From positions 372,001 to 436,000 of the forward strand of contig JAPZVO010000023.1 in NCBI GenBank assembly GCA_029962745.1: a stretch of 64,000 nt of DNA, read 5' to 3'. The translations under genes were made by a program, and so were the position numbers. Of the stretch, positions 49,001 to 60,679 are shown one piece after another (the stretch's first letter is position 1; every line of letters begins with the position of its first letter). The notes beneath the pieces are model-generated. The model saw only the letters and a program-made list of their open reading frames with translations, made no database searches and was not told where the DNA came from. The stretch comes from Echinometra lucunter (taxonomy: Eukaryota > Echinodermata > Echinoidea > Camarodonta > Echinometridae).

Positions 49001-51547
49001 TTCAAGAGTTATGAATTTTGAAAGTTTCAGTAAGTTCCTATTGTGGGGATCCTTGAGTTGGCAACTTTGCCGGCATCTGTGATGTCATCGTGGACAACTC
49101 TCAATTCATTTTGTACATAATTTTTCAAAAAAAGTGATTTATATGAAATTTCAAGTCAGGAATCATCATAATTCTTCCCAAAATACTTGCAGAATTGATA
49201 CACCGGTAGCCATGTAATACTCAAACAATAAATCAAAAGAATTGTTATTTTTCTTGAAAATAAAGAAAATGTTAAATTCTGTGTACAAAATGAATGGAGA
49301 GTTGTCCACAATGACATCACAGATGCTGGCAAAGTTGCCAACTCAATGATCCCTATAATAGGGATTTACTGAAACTTTCAAAATTCATAACTCTTGAACA
49401 GATTGTCCGATTTTGCTCAAGCTTTCACTGTTTACTCTTCTTGGTCATCTTTATTCACTAAGAGCACACTGATGCCTGGGTTGCATTCTCCTTTAAAGAA
49501 TCCAATGTTATGTTTTACATGCAGTTTTGATCATGGTTTATAAATTTGCATCTTAGGAACATGAAAATCTTTGCAAGATCAAAGGTCACTGTCAGGGGCC
49601 AATGAAATTGTAGAGCCCAAAGCAAGTTTAAAAAAATGGCCTTGATGTCATAATTGTCATTCTTCTTAGTTTCCATTATCTTGTGTTGTTATAGGTATGT
49701 GAAGGAAAATACGTGTGCCCCGGAGTCATACAGTAGAGGCCATGATGATACAATTCCACACTACCTCAGAAACAGACCTGCTTCTTTTATTCAGCACTGT
49801 ATGAGAAAATTGGAGCTAGCAGACACTATCCCACAGACAAATATCAAGAGGGTTTCATCAAACATTTTCGAGGTAATAATTTTGGCTGCATCCAAACCCA
49901 AAATGTCAGTATATTTGGTGAGGAGTCCAAAAAAGGGATTTTTCCTGTTGTTGATTTTGGTTTTTTTCGTTCAGCAAATCTTATATGTAATCCTAAAATT
50001 TTGGATATGAAACTACTTTGCTATGACCTTTTAAGTATCTGCAATCAGGTGTAGGTGTAGCTTTATAGACATTAGGGTTAAGGTTATGATTTCTTAAAAA
50101 AACCTCTCCCTCTTCACTTCTATCTTGGTGTATAAATACCTACATGTAACTACATAAAAAAAAATAAAAGCAGATTTTTATGCCTCTGCCCACTGTAGGT
50201 GGTTACTGTAGGTGGTTACTGGAGGCATTATGTTTTCGGGTCATCCATCCGTCCCTCTGTCCCGTTTTCGTTCTGGTGAAAAACCAAACTGAAAAACCAT
50301 TTAACGGATCAACTTCAAACTGTGCCCATGCATGTATGAGTGACAATGAACTGATTAGATTTTGGGGTCTCAAGGTCACAGAGTTCAGTAAAATACATTA
50401 AAATGCCCCGTTATCAAGATAACTTAAGAACCATTCCATGGATCATGGCTCGTTCTTGCAGTTACTTAAGAATGATTTAATAGATCAACTTCAGACTTGG
50501 CTCATGTATGCATATTGGAGGGACAATGATCTGATTAGCTTTCGGGGTCATGAGGTTGAAGGTCAAGGTCACAGAGTTCAATAAAATACATGAAAATGGC
50601 TTGCTCTCGTGATAACTTTAGGACCATTCCACGGATCAATTTCAGACTCGACTTATGTATGCTTATGGGAGGGACAGTGATCTGACTAGATTTTGAAGTC
50701 ACAAGGTCAAATATTAAGGTCAGATATGTCATGGTGTTTATGAAAATAGAAATAATCAACAGGAATAGGACCTACATTTCAGGTCTTGCAATGGCAGAGG
50801 TATACATTTCGACCATGCGCGGTTGAAGAATCATCTAGTTCAATATGTGTGCAGAATATTACAGTATCTGTCAATATGCATTCCTGCAAAGGAATAAGCT
50901 CCATTGCCAGATGAAAGCAGTAGTTCTTTAATGAACAGCCCTTACTAATTCATGACCAGTGCTCACACTGTAATGCAACATATTTTTCATAATCATTTTG
51001 TAAATCATGTTTCTCCTTCAACCTTCAGGTGAAGAGTGACAATGAGGGGAAGCCGACATATGTTGTTGAGCTACTGACCCATGGCCCTCCAAGCTGCACA
51101 TGCGGGGATTGGAGGTGGAACCAGATGCCCTGTAAACATCTCTTTGCAATCATGAGGGAGTACCCGGAGAAAACCTGGGAGTCTCTGCCTGCGATCTTCA
51201 GAGAAGCCTCTCACATCACCCTTGATCAAGAGGCAGCTACTTTTCTCCAGGAGGCTGACCATCAGCTTACTGATCCACCTCTAGATCAACATGACAGCAT
51301 AGATCAGGACCAAGGTGGAAACCTCCAGGAGCTTCCAGAGAGAGTCGTGCCATCAAGTGTGAACCAAGTTGCAATTAGGTGTAGGGAAAGGATTGCTCTT
51401 TTGAGGGACATGACCTATACTTGCCATGACCTTTCTCTCTTGGCTACTATGGAAGAAAAGCTTGGGGACATTGTTGGTTTGCTGAAGCAGGATGGGTCCT
51501 TGGCTGAGCTTAATCCCCCTTCCACCAACTACCAAGGGCCCAGTTAA
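43083..51547 (+). CDS. CaRF-domain and SWIM zinc-finger protein, 7 exons, lacking a transposase core
   Basis: Exons are 43083-43329, 44421-44581, 44924-45034, 46410-46562, 47789-48015, 49695-49872 and 51029-51547; all joins keep phase and give 531 aa. The N-terminal half matches the calcium-responsive transcription factor (CaRF/ALS2CR8) fold: PFVILGKYTLECMFGRDK, KKKGCPAQIVMKEV, EHRIYIKLP, then LDKRLREKIQELV and AYFPRDNTIRNHIYAARMRLR. Exon 6 (PHYLRNRPASFIQHCMRKLE) and exon 7 hold the end of a MULE-type region and a SWIM finger, CTCGDWRWNQMPCKH, which binds zinc and DNA or protein. In related invertebrate proteins, as I recall them, a DDE transposase domain of some 300 residues lies between these parts; here exon 5 joins directly to exon 6. 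A nuclear DNA-binding role is inferred. The basic stretch RKKRSRVKKSKKK may be a nuclear localisation signal. Confidence 0.87.
43982..43997. promoter_or_regulatory. Perfect CRE palindrome in intron 1
   Basis: ACTTTGACGTCAAAGT is a 16-bp perfect palindrome with the full CREB/ATF site TGACGTCA at its centre. It lies in the first intron of the CaRF/SWIM gene between two GGGTACC-containing flanks. Function is inferred from the motif only. Confidence 0.45.
45578..45993. mobile_element. TTAA MITE family 1, copy A
   Basis: Ends are TTAACCCATTCGTGACAGG and CCTCTGTCATGAATGGGTTAT. It lies in intron 3 of the CaRF/SWIM gene. It is highly similar to the copy at 48210. TTAA flanks suggest a piggyBac-type non-autonomous element; the right TTAA is mutated to TTAT. 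Confidence 0.85.
47080..47400. repeat. Dispersed repeat with internal duplications
   Basis: The phrases GTTTACCTGCAAGA and GAGGTCA-AATATTAA recur within 300 bp of intron 4 of the CaRF/SWIM gene. GAGGTCAAA phrasing also occurs at 50180-50820. No coding signal. Confidence 0.4.
48210..48622. mobile_element. TTAA MITE family 1, copy B
   Basis: A clean copy begins TTAACCCATTCATGACAGGA and ends TGTCATGAATGGGTTAA, with intact TTAA on both sides. It lies in intron 5. The host sequence GGTTAACA-CCATACACATTATTGATGTTAA recurs just after it (48623-48658), a local duplication of the target neighbourhood. Confidence 0.9.
48903..49496. mobile_element. 594-bp foldback MITE with TTAA target site (family 4)
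   Basis: Ends are TTAAAGGAGAATCCAACCC and GGGTTGCATTCTCCTTTAA, with arms of about 270 bp. It has the same length as the 25985 element and shares core phrases (TTTGTACA, AATGAATGGAGAG, ATGACATCA, GTTGCCAA). It lies in intron 5 of the CaRF/SWIM gene. Confidence 0.87.
50180..50825. repeat. Dispersed repeat with three ~145-bp subrepeats
   Basis: Three diverged units share ACCATTCCAYGGATCA, a GATCTGAYTAGATTTTGG region and AAGGTCACAGAGTTCA. The block ends GCAATGGCAGAGGTATACAT. It is in intron 6 of the CaRF/SWIM gene. Class unknown. Confidence 0.55.
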
Positions 51548-51961
51548 CCCATAGACGTACAGTGTCTCCTTTAGGAGATGCTTTGGCAGTATCTGCCGAT
51601 CCAGAATGCTAGGCATCAAACATTATACATGAGTAGAAAGAGAAAAATTCATTGAAAGTTTTGAGTCCATTCCCATTGCAATATGTTGTTGCATTTTCGA
51701 ATTAGAGCAGTTTAAATGTATCTAATCATTAAACTCTTTAAATTGGCAATGCGGTGAATAATATATAATCACAATATCCGTGTTCAAATGGGCAGTTTCA
51801 GCTGAAATTTTGTAATCATAATTCATTTTGGTTCATGTTATTTCTATATTTATTTTTTTCAAATTATGTCAGAGTGGAAAAAAAATCACATTTGTTGCCA
51901 ATTTGAGGATTGAAGATGATTAATTTAGACCTCTAAAAAGCTCTGTACTTCTATGGGTTAA
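51544..51961. mobile_element. TTAA MITE family 2, inserted exactly at the stop codon
   Basis: Ends are TTAACCCATAGACGTACA and TGTACTTCTATGGGTTAA, giving 17-18 bp inverted repeats and a TTAA duplication. The left TTAA contains the TAA stop of the CaRF/SWIM gene (51545-51547). Removing the element and one TTAA leaves AGT TAA, so the stop predates the insertion. A relative lacking a clear right end lies at 62520. Confidence 0.88.
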
Positions 51962-52123
51962 GAGAAAGTTCGCAGCTCTTCAAAGGAGAAAGAGAAAGAG
52001 ATCATCTGGCCGAGTTGGTATTGCTGCTGAAAGAGCAAAGGCCTGTGCAGAAATAACTATCAAGGAGAATGGTGATGTGGAGAAAGCAACTGCAAAACAA
52101 GCCTTTTTTGAAAAAAATATATG
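51962..52123 (+). other. Coding-like tail in a shifted frame after the MITE
   Basis: A frame of about 53 codons reads RKFAALQRRKRKRSSGRVG, then AAERAKACAEITIKENGDVE, and ends at TGA. Composition is protein-like. It is +1 relative to the gene's frame, so it may be 3' UTR, the fossil end of a longer protein, or evidence of an indel in the assembly. Confidence 0.3.
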
Positions 52124-52851
52124 AAAGAAAAGTTTTCTCTACTTTGTACACATCGTGCGAACATGTATCAACTGTAGTTCCAAATCCTCCTCATTTCCAT
52201 TAAGGAGCATCATCAAGAAGAAGAAGAAGAAGATACCTTTCATGATGTCTTGTAAGGGGACATGTCAGGTTTACATGTCCTTTTATTCCCATCCAAAAGG
52301 GTTTGAATTTCAAAAGGAAATAATTGGGAATGATTGCCCTAGATTTGGCATTTGCCGTTTTACGCACAGCAACATGTAATTAGACATGATTTCTTGGCTA
52401 TTCCTGTAAATATTTAAATATTTCTTTTTCAGCTGCTGAAAAGAAGAGTTTTCAAAGAAAGAGAGAAAACAAAGAAGGTGCGATATGCAGATCAAACTTT
52501 GAAGACTATACACATTTCACAAGATAAATATTTGCTTAATGTCTAGTTATTGTTTTGTTGGCAAATTACAGGTAAAACCTTGTAGTATGCCAATCAATTG
52601 CTGACCTAACTTCATTTTTGAATTTTTGTAAGGAAGGATATCAAACCTGAATAGAGTTGATTTCTAAAATTAGATTTACTACCACCAAACTATCAAATTG
52701 ATTTAGTAAAAGCTATGACTTACTCAAGATTAATGTGAAGTTTAGATATACAATTCATATCATTCCAGTCAGAGAATATTTTAACTTGAAGACCACCCTA
52801 AAAAAACCATTGTTGGTTGTTAATGTAAGATCTGTAGGCCTGTAATATTTC

Positions 52852-53507
52852 ACCATGATTAACGATGCTGCTTTAATCACTGATAATCGTTGGAAATATG
52901 TAGATGACTGGAGTCTTCTTGAAGTTGTTCACAAATGCCAAGATAGTTCGATGCAGAGCCATATATTGATGCTTTGAGCGAATGGTGTGTTGCAAATGAC
53001 ATCAAACTAAAACCTGAGAAATGTAACAGAAGGCCATGCTGTTTAGCTTCATGAAATCTCTCCCTCCTAAAGTGCCTCTTCATATCAGTGATTGCCGTTT
53101 AGAATGGATGGAATCCATGGTGTTACTCGCAATCACAATACAGTCGAATCTCAAGTTTGATCGTCAGGTTGAGCTCATGATCTCATGCAACGCACGGTGA
53201 TTTTACATTTTTAATGTTTTGAAGAAGCATGGTGCAAATGTGGATGATCTTGTGACCATCTATAAAACCTATATAGGCTCGCTATTAGAGTTTGGGTCGC
53301 CAGTTTGGAGTTCTAGTCTTACCAAAGCCCAGACTGAACAACTGGAACGCGTTCAGAAGCGAGCTTTACGCTGTATTGCATTCCCGATTGTCTTGCCGTA
53401 AGCTGAACAGCTTGCCTTGTATGTGTTCTCAACACTTAAAGAACGAAGGGATGGACTCTTACTTCGTTTCAGTCTCGGTTTGCTTAGATCTGAGCGTCAT
53501 CGCGATA

Positions 53508-53539
<32 letters not shown>

Positions 53540-53660
53540 ACCAGACAATCGCAGTCTGGCTCTAGACTTCAGCTAAGAAATTCTTAATGCCTGGACACAC
53601 CATTATGTAGAACTCGTAGATATAAACAGTCTACGATACCGCATATTGTATAATAATAAT
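52852..53660 (+). pseudogene. Decayed non-LTR retrotransposon reverse transcriptase
   Basis: The RT palm motif is visible as RWKYVDDWSLLEVV (YVDD at 52897-52908). After frameshifts and stops come DLVTIYKTYIGSLLEFGSP, VWSSSL, then EQLERVQKRALRCIAFP. In a further frame EQLALYVFSTLKERRDG and a TRRYKQSTIPHIV end follow. A run of about 28 C (53511-53538) lies inside. The order matches jockey/CR1-like elements, and several frame breaks show it is inactive. Confidence 0.75.
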
Positions 53661-54002
53661 AATATTCTGGATGGCCTAATACATCTCCAAGAGAGTCTCT
53701 AAGCGCTTTACAGAAATATTATTACCCCGGTCATCGGATTCAGGCTTGCCCGCATACAATGCATGCACCTTCTCCACTCCCTAGGGAGCATTCCAGCCAG
53801 GCGCCTTTTGCAGGCACGCACAATGCTAAACAAATCACAATGACTTTCGCATCCTACCGGGTACCCACTGTATCTGTTCTAAACTCAGCTGCAATTTGAT
53901 ATTATGATTTTATCATGTACATGCATATCTTGCCGAATGCTTCTTTTTTTCGGTTTTTTCTCCTTCTTGTCTTTCTCTATGTGACCTCCTGTTTTTCTCC
54001 CT

Positions 54003-54046
54003 TCATGGTGCAAATGTGGATGATCTTGTGACCATCTATAAAACAT
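54003..54046 (+). pseudogene. 44-bp duplicate of the RT fragment
   Basis: CATGGTGCAAATGTGGATGA, TCTTGTGACCATCTATAAAA repeats 53226-53270 almost exactly. The CACTA-type MITE begins 3 bp later, so that element inserted into a second RT copy or a local duplicate. Confidence 0.7.
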
Positions 54047-54048
54047 AT

Positions 54049-54317
54049 CACTATGAACATGACGGACAAAGAAAGCGGACAAAATAAACAATCCCTCATT
54101 CTACTCTTCACAATGGTTCTGGTAGTCAAAAGAACATCCCTTCACTGCTATTGTCTAAAATATGTGGAACAGGTACCACTTGCATGTTCACCTGGAACTA
54201 CATGATTAAACATAATAGCTGTGAAGGGATGTTCTTTTGACTACCAGAACCATTGTGAAGGGTAGAATGAGGGGTTGTTTATTTTGTCCGTTTTCTTTGT
54301 CTGCCATGTTCATAGTG
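54049..54317. mobile_element. CACTA-type MITE, copy 2
   Basis: Same termini as copy 1 (CACTATGAACATG, CATGTTCATAGTG), the same length (269 bp) and TAT triplets on both sides. The central loop is in the opposite orientation to copy 1, consistent with a symmetric foldback element inserted the other way round. Confidence 0.86.
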
Positions 54318-56351
54318 TATATACGCTCTTCTTTTTATCTCCTCTTACTCTCCTTACTCTCTTTTCTTCCTTTCCTCTTCTCTATACTATCACTAACTTC
54401 CTATAGCTCTTCTTTTCCATACTATTTCTGTTTCATCTTCTATAGAGTGAATTATGGACTCATTGTAGCTTAATTTCATGTATAATACCTTGATCTACTT
54501 ATTGTCCTACTTTGTTCATAATATCATTAATTCTTATATTTTGAACCAGTTTTTACTGCTTGATTTCCTTAAATCTTCTGATTTGCACACTTCAAAATGG
54601 ATCAATTCAATCTGTTTTATTGATTTTCTATGTATTGGAAGTTATGCTGATGCCTCCTCTTTCTCTTTCTGTCTCTCTCTCTCTTTTTCTCTTTCTCTTT
54701 CTCTTTCTCTAACTCTTTCTTTATCTCTATTTCAACTCTTCTCCCTTTCTTCTTATTTTGCTTTATCTCATTGACCATGTCTCTTTTCCTGCTTCCTTTC
54801 TTTCTCTACGTCATGTTATTTCTTAGCTTCTCTTTCTCTTTTTCTTTGGTCTTTTTTCCTTCCTTTCACGTATATCTTCCTTGCCCTTTTTCTGCATCAC
54901 ATCTTCCCTCCGTCATTTTACATAATATTTACAGTGCCGGCTGGCATTCTTTACTTTGCCCGGGCACTCTGAGAATCCAGAACGATTTTTTTTTTTTTTC
55001 ATTTCATATTCATTCAACTCTCGGTTCACTCTCTTGTTCTGGAGTTTGGAGTATTTGAGTGGGTCGGCGAGTGTTAAAGATTACTGCCAGTTGTTGGGCC
55101 CTATTAGTTATTATGTTTTTGTTGGAACTTGGAACATTTTCATGTTCGGCTTCCAGATAACTAGCATGTCAAAACATTGACATAACTCTTGTACTGCAAC
55201 TTCAAGATATGTGCCCATTAAAATTGACCAGTGCCTTTTTTACGTGGGGGTAACAATCACTCTTTGTTGTAGTCTGTATGATAAATGTGAGAGGGTCTAT
55301 TTGATGTCTCTGCCTTGTATATTATAGTTGCGACTTGTGAAGGGTTAAAACAGAAAATCTGCCATCAAGGTTGGCAGATTAATGAAATTGTGGTTCTAAA
55401 CGTGTTGATATCAGTTTTATAATGTATTTGTATGTAATAAAGAAATTTCAGAACTGTTTCACCATTCCACAGATCATCTATGTGATAGTGTTGCATTTAT
55501 TATTTTCATGCATGTGGCTATAAGTGTGTGGGTGTGTGTGGACAGCATCAGAGCCCCAAACCTTGGCCTTGGCTTCAGCCTTGAAGTTCAAGTCCTTGTA
55601 TGAAGCTTCTCAGAGGTACCATGAATCATCAGGCTGAGACCATTATTTAACTGGTCGGACAATGTCACAAAATGGTTCATTTTAAAATTCAAATACATTC
55701 CCCACACAAACCATCCTCAAATGTTGATTTTAAAAAAAAAAACCCAGATATTAGAAATCTAGAGTGTGGATTTGCAAGTAACTAATTCAGTGTGAGCATA
55801 ATTGGTACCTGATGTGTGTGGGTGTGTGGGTGTACATGTTTGTCATGAGATTAAGGGGGCCATGTTCCATGTACAGGCATAGCCAGGATTCTTCAACAAG
55901 GGGGGGGGGGGTGGAGTGAAACAAAAAATAATGATGGCACCTATCCAGCATCATATGGGTACCGAATCTGCAAGCATGCTTTAATTCCCATAACTAATAG
56001 TTTTCGCCCAATCAATTTATACAGCTAACTATGGCTCCCATCACTCCCACCTGGCCACAATATCATAACAAAGACTTACAAGGTCAAGTTACAACAGGAA
56101 TGAAGCTCCTATCAGTCAACCCCCCCCCCCCCCTTCCCCATGGCCTCGATCGCCCAGACAGTTTTCAGTTTTAGTTTCAAAGATAATTGATAAGAATCAA
56201 CACACACATTGGACATGATCACAGAGACAGTATAGTCCATATCCCCCCTCCCCCCCCAAAATCCGGCACTTTATAAGTGGCACCATCGAGCTGATCTAGG
56301 TACCAAAGCTGCACCTGCAGTACTCATCGGCCTAGGTTTTACAGTATAGAT

Positions 56352-56550
56352 GAATTCGGTTTCAAAACACTGTAACTCGTGTTAGCCATAACATGGGGGG
56401 CTTTGAAAGGAGAATAAAAACTGATTCAATGGGTTGTGCAATGTGCCAGGTGTGTTGCTATGTCAGTGCATAAATTATCTTTTGTTAGGCATACTTGAAG
56501 CCCCCCAGTTAGAAATTACCATAAAAAACAGCACCGAAACCGAATTGGTC
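56352..56550. mobile_element. Possible MITE
   Basis: GAATTCGGTTTCAAAACACTG at the left is inverted imperfectly at the right (CAGCACCGAAACCGAATTGG). A second inverted pair (GGGGGGCTTTGAA and TTGAAGCCCCCC) lies inside. No target duplication was confirmed. Confidence 0.45.
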
Positions 56551-58900
56551 TACACGTACAGAGATTCATGAGCTCCGGCAGCAGGATTGGTGCCTAATTA
56601 GTGCTTTCCGTTTATTCACCACTCTATCTACACTATAAATTTTTCGATTAGAAATCAATCTCTAGAGGTCGATTGCAATTAGGGAAAGTTAAAAAAAAAA
56701 CTTAGATTAAGAAATTATAATCAATAAGAGATTTTCAAATCTATTAGATTAAGATTTTTAATCAAATTGTGGAGTTGTCCCTAATTCAAGTCTTAACCCG
56801 TTGAACACGATTAGATTTCAGTATAATGTACATACCCTAGCCCGAGTTAATTTGCAAGAAGCATACCCCCCCCCCCCTCCCTCCCCTGTCTGTCTGTCCT
56901 CATCAAAAGGAAAGGGGGTGGGGTAAAGGAAAAGAATACCCCTCCATATATTCCAGCTACTGATAGATGATCTTGTTTATTCACATTTCATCAATCTATG
57001 AAAACCCACTCCCCGTGACAAAAGTACACTTCATGGCATTCCACTACATCATTAGTTAAGTCACATTTTTATGGACAATTTTGCCTCTTGGGCTTCATTA
57101 AAAGAAAACTTGTGCATGTTAGTCTCTAAAGAAGTACACCAGAATAATTCCTTATGTAGACCTTTTACTTGAGTAAAAGTAAACTTGGGTTTCATCATTT
57201 TCATTAGTAAGAAAAGAGGACACAAAGATGAAGGTTGATGTTTGGTCTTACATTGTGAAATGTCTCATGAATTGTGGAATTGCCCGGCTAGAACCACACT
57301 ATGTCACAAGCCATCCTGCTGCAACATCCAACGCACTACATGTACACGTTAATCAGATATTTAGCTTTTTTTTTTTTTTTCAAACAGCAGTTATACCAAT
57401 CATTGCCACCGATTCCCAAGCAAGCAATCAATCAATCAACTAAATCTCCAAACTCTCACCTTATTCAGCCCTTTTCAGTCTATCATTTCCATGCCTTTGA
57501 AAGTGATCACAAAAGCCAAAACTTATTCTAATTAACACACAGTCTTATGGATATGAATTTTGGTCATCCATCAGTCTTTACAAAAAATGAGGGTTTGCAT
57601 TGCAGGTTGGCCCTAATTGTTAGCAGCACAAATTATATATAAACACTCTCAATCAACTCACACATCAATGTTGAATATAGAATACAGCCACCATGCATCA
57701 ATAACTTTTTTCTTATCAGAAATTGTATTTCGTCATAGCTACGTTCTCTCATGTACAATATAATATTGAAAAACACAACAATTTCATTTTAAAGAATTCC
57801 TTGCTAACAAACTGCAAAAGTGAATTTTCTTAGACATAAGAAACTTTTCTTCCCATCTTGTACTCAACACACAGATTAAGTCCTGTGAAATAGGACAACA
57901 AATAAGTATAAAAAATCTCCCATTCATTTTTTCCAGCATTAAAAAAAAAAAAAAAAAAAAAAAATCTTCCACTTTTCTTCATGACTCAACTCCTCAAATG
58001 GGAGGATATCGGTATATATGTGAGAGAACAAGAGTACATAAGTACCGAATGATAACTTAAAATCAAACCTGACCAAACATTTGGTCATCGAGTTCCCATC
58101 CTTCAGTACGACTATTTAAAAAACAAACGTAAGAGATCTGTGACTCTTGGCTGCGGAAGATGCAAGAAGTCTGAACACTTCATCAATTAGTGCTTACAAC
58201 ACAATAAAAACTACTTTCGAAAATCAACACAAGTGAAATTTCAAAAGCCTGTTGTACTACCCATACAAATCATGTTCAGATTACATAATAAGCCACTGTG
58301 AAGTCCATTCATTTCTAAAGGTGATAGACGGCTACTGAAGTTGCCTTGCGTTGATTTTTGGAAAGTAGTTTTTATTGTGTTTTACATATATGGAAATCTA
58401 CCTTAATAGTAGATATCCAGAAATTGACAGTAACTGTGGTAGTTCTTCATAGTTGCCCATAAAAAAAAAAATAAAGATAACAAGGACTTAAGCGATTTCG
58501 GGGGGGGGGGGGGGATAAAACTTTTACTCACTGGCAGATCACAGACAAAAGAAGTGTATATGAGAGTCTTATTAAAACTAGAAAACATTAAAATTTATTG
58601 CTTGCTGAGAAGAAATTGTGATGCTGTCCTTGTGAGGCAGACAAATGATGAAGAGGGGGTTGTTGGCCTATTTCCTAAATATGAACTAATGATCTTCTAT
58701 TGGGCATTGACAAAGACACAACCATGCCAGTAGAGGCTTATTCACATACACAATAGCAAACCCCTGCAGAACACCCATTTTATTTGGTTCACATAAGACG
58801 CAGTAAATCACTGCTCTTATGACAACAAGATGCACATTAGTCATAGTTCACCTTCTTGCCTCACCTTTTTTGCTGCCTCATATACCATTAAGTTAAATGC

Positions 58901-58929
58901 AAAAAAACAAACAAACAAACAAACAAACA
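58901..58929. repeat. (AAAC)n microsatellite
   Basis: About six units of CAAA. Confidence 0.85.
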
Positions 58930-60529
58930 GGGATTTACCACATGGTTTGCCTCTTTATATGTGAACTAGCCTCAATGTGAAACTGTAAAGCAATACGTTG
59001 CATCATCAAAGGAGGAATCATTTATATCTGGATATATACAGTCAAAACTGCTTTAGCAATCATCTGTATAGAAAAAAATAGTTTGTTTTATTCGGACCAC
59101 AATTTTATTTTCCTTGAATATCCCACTGAAGCAAGTATCAAAGGGACCTGTTCCTTAAAGACCACCTGCTCATGAAGACTACCTTGCTTGTCTCCCTTGG
59201 GTAGTCTTTATATACAGGTTTCATTGTATACTAGGACACAACAATGCCAGACTTACAAGCATACCTGACAAGCATGTACATCTGATATGAATAAATAACA
59301 TATGGCTCTTTCTACTCCCTCCAGAATTCAACCCCCCCCCTTCCTTTTTATATAGTACCATTGTCTTTGGTCCAAAGTGCTGACCTTTCATTATAACATA
59401 AATAAAAAATAATTATAAAAAGAAATGCCCCATGCTCCATTTCAGGATACAATGACAATTTAATACATAGAGGTTAGATAAATCTTGTCTTTTAATAAAT
59501 AAAAATTCTCCACAATTCCTCAAAATTTCCTAGCAATTGTTCAAAGTTTATTATTACCTCAAGAAAAAATATCTTCAAATTGGCAACACCACAACATCAG
59601 AATTAAAAGGGTTATGCCTATGGAAGGATTCATCTATCATCTTTATTTCTAACTGGCAACTGGCTTTGTATGAAATTCTAAGAATCATGCGCAATCTCTT
59701 TTCCAGACTTATTTTCCACTGGTGAAAATGAATGAAGCAAGACATGGATTCCACCACTCTCGATTATCACTCATTGCTGACAGACTAAGACAAGTCTCAA
59801 CATTTTGAGAGATTTGTTTGTGAAATTGTCAGTTTGGTTTATGTGTGCCCCAAGTATATAGTCATAATTACATTCAGTATGTAACCCACCCACACAATGT
59901 ACTTCATGTAAGAGAAACAAGACATGTACTTCCCTATAGCACCATCTCCATGGCCCACTCAAAACTGATGTCTGAAAAGGGAGTACAAATCTTGTGCTAC
60001 ATAACAGCGAAATTATAACCTTCCCCATGCTGACTAGTAAATATTCTGCTTATATGTACTTGATAAATATGAGACACAATGTCTTTCAAATAGTATGATT
60101 TAAGTGTTGTAATAGTTTCAGCTGCAATTCAAAGACAGTAGGGACTGTAAGATTTTGTACATAGAAAAATTCAAAAAATGGCAACCATTTAGTATGCATT
60201 TCATCTTTCAACCATTCTAAACATTGATATAACGTCTGCATTTCACTAAAATTAGCCAAATTTAAGAGAAAAGGATAGACTTACAAATTGCAAGGAACGG
60301 GTCACTTGAAAACTAATAACATATCGATCAATACTTTCATAATATTCAACAGTGAACTTCAAAGCCAACAAAGAATTCTAGGATCCAGATCCAGTACAAT
60401 GCGTAACAGCCGGACAATATAATTTTCCAGTGTGCATAATTTTACCCAATTTCCTGTTGCATTTTTCTAGACAAGGGATTGCCTGCCTGGTAACCCTGTA
60501 ATTACTCAGCAACAAACTCATTAGATCAC

Positions 60530-60679
60530 CAGGGCCCCTTTTCATAAAACTTGATATCAATAACAAGTTGCAATAACTGTTATAAGCTACCAACATCCTT
60601 GCATCTGATTGGTTGAGAGCAAATTTGTCATAGAAATGTGGCAGTTGTTACTGACAACAATTTTATGAAACGGGGACCA
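60530..60679. mobile_element. Short MITE with hAT-like ends
   Basis: CAGGGCCCCTTTTCATAAAA at the left is matched by TTTTATGAAACGGGGACC at the right over about 150 bp. Similar AGATC sequence lies on both flanks. The superfamily guess rests on the CAGGG end. Confidence 0.6.

Noticed and set aside
52155..52379. Plus-strand frame after the CaRF/SWIM gene with possible Cys/His pattern
   Set aside because: Low complexity (AAG repeat) start, no splice sites and no recognisable zinc-finger spacing; more likely 3' UTR.
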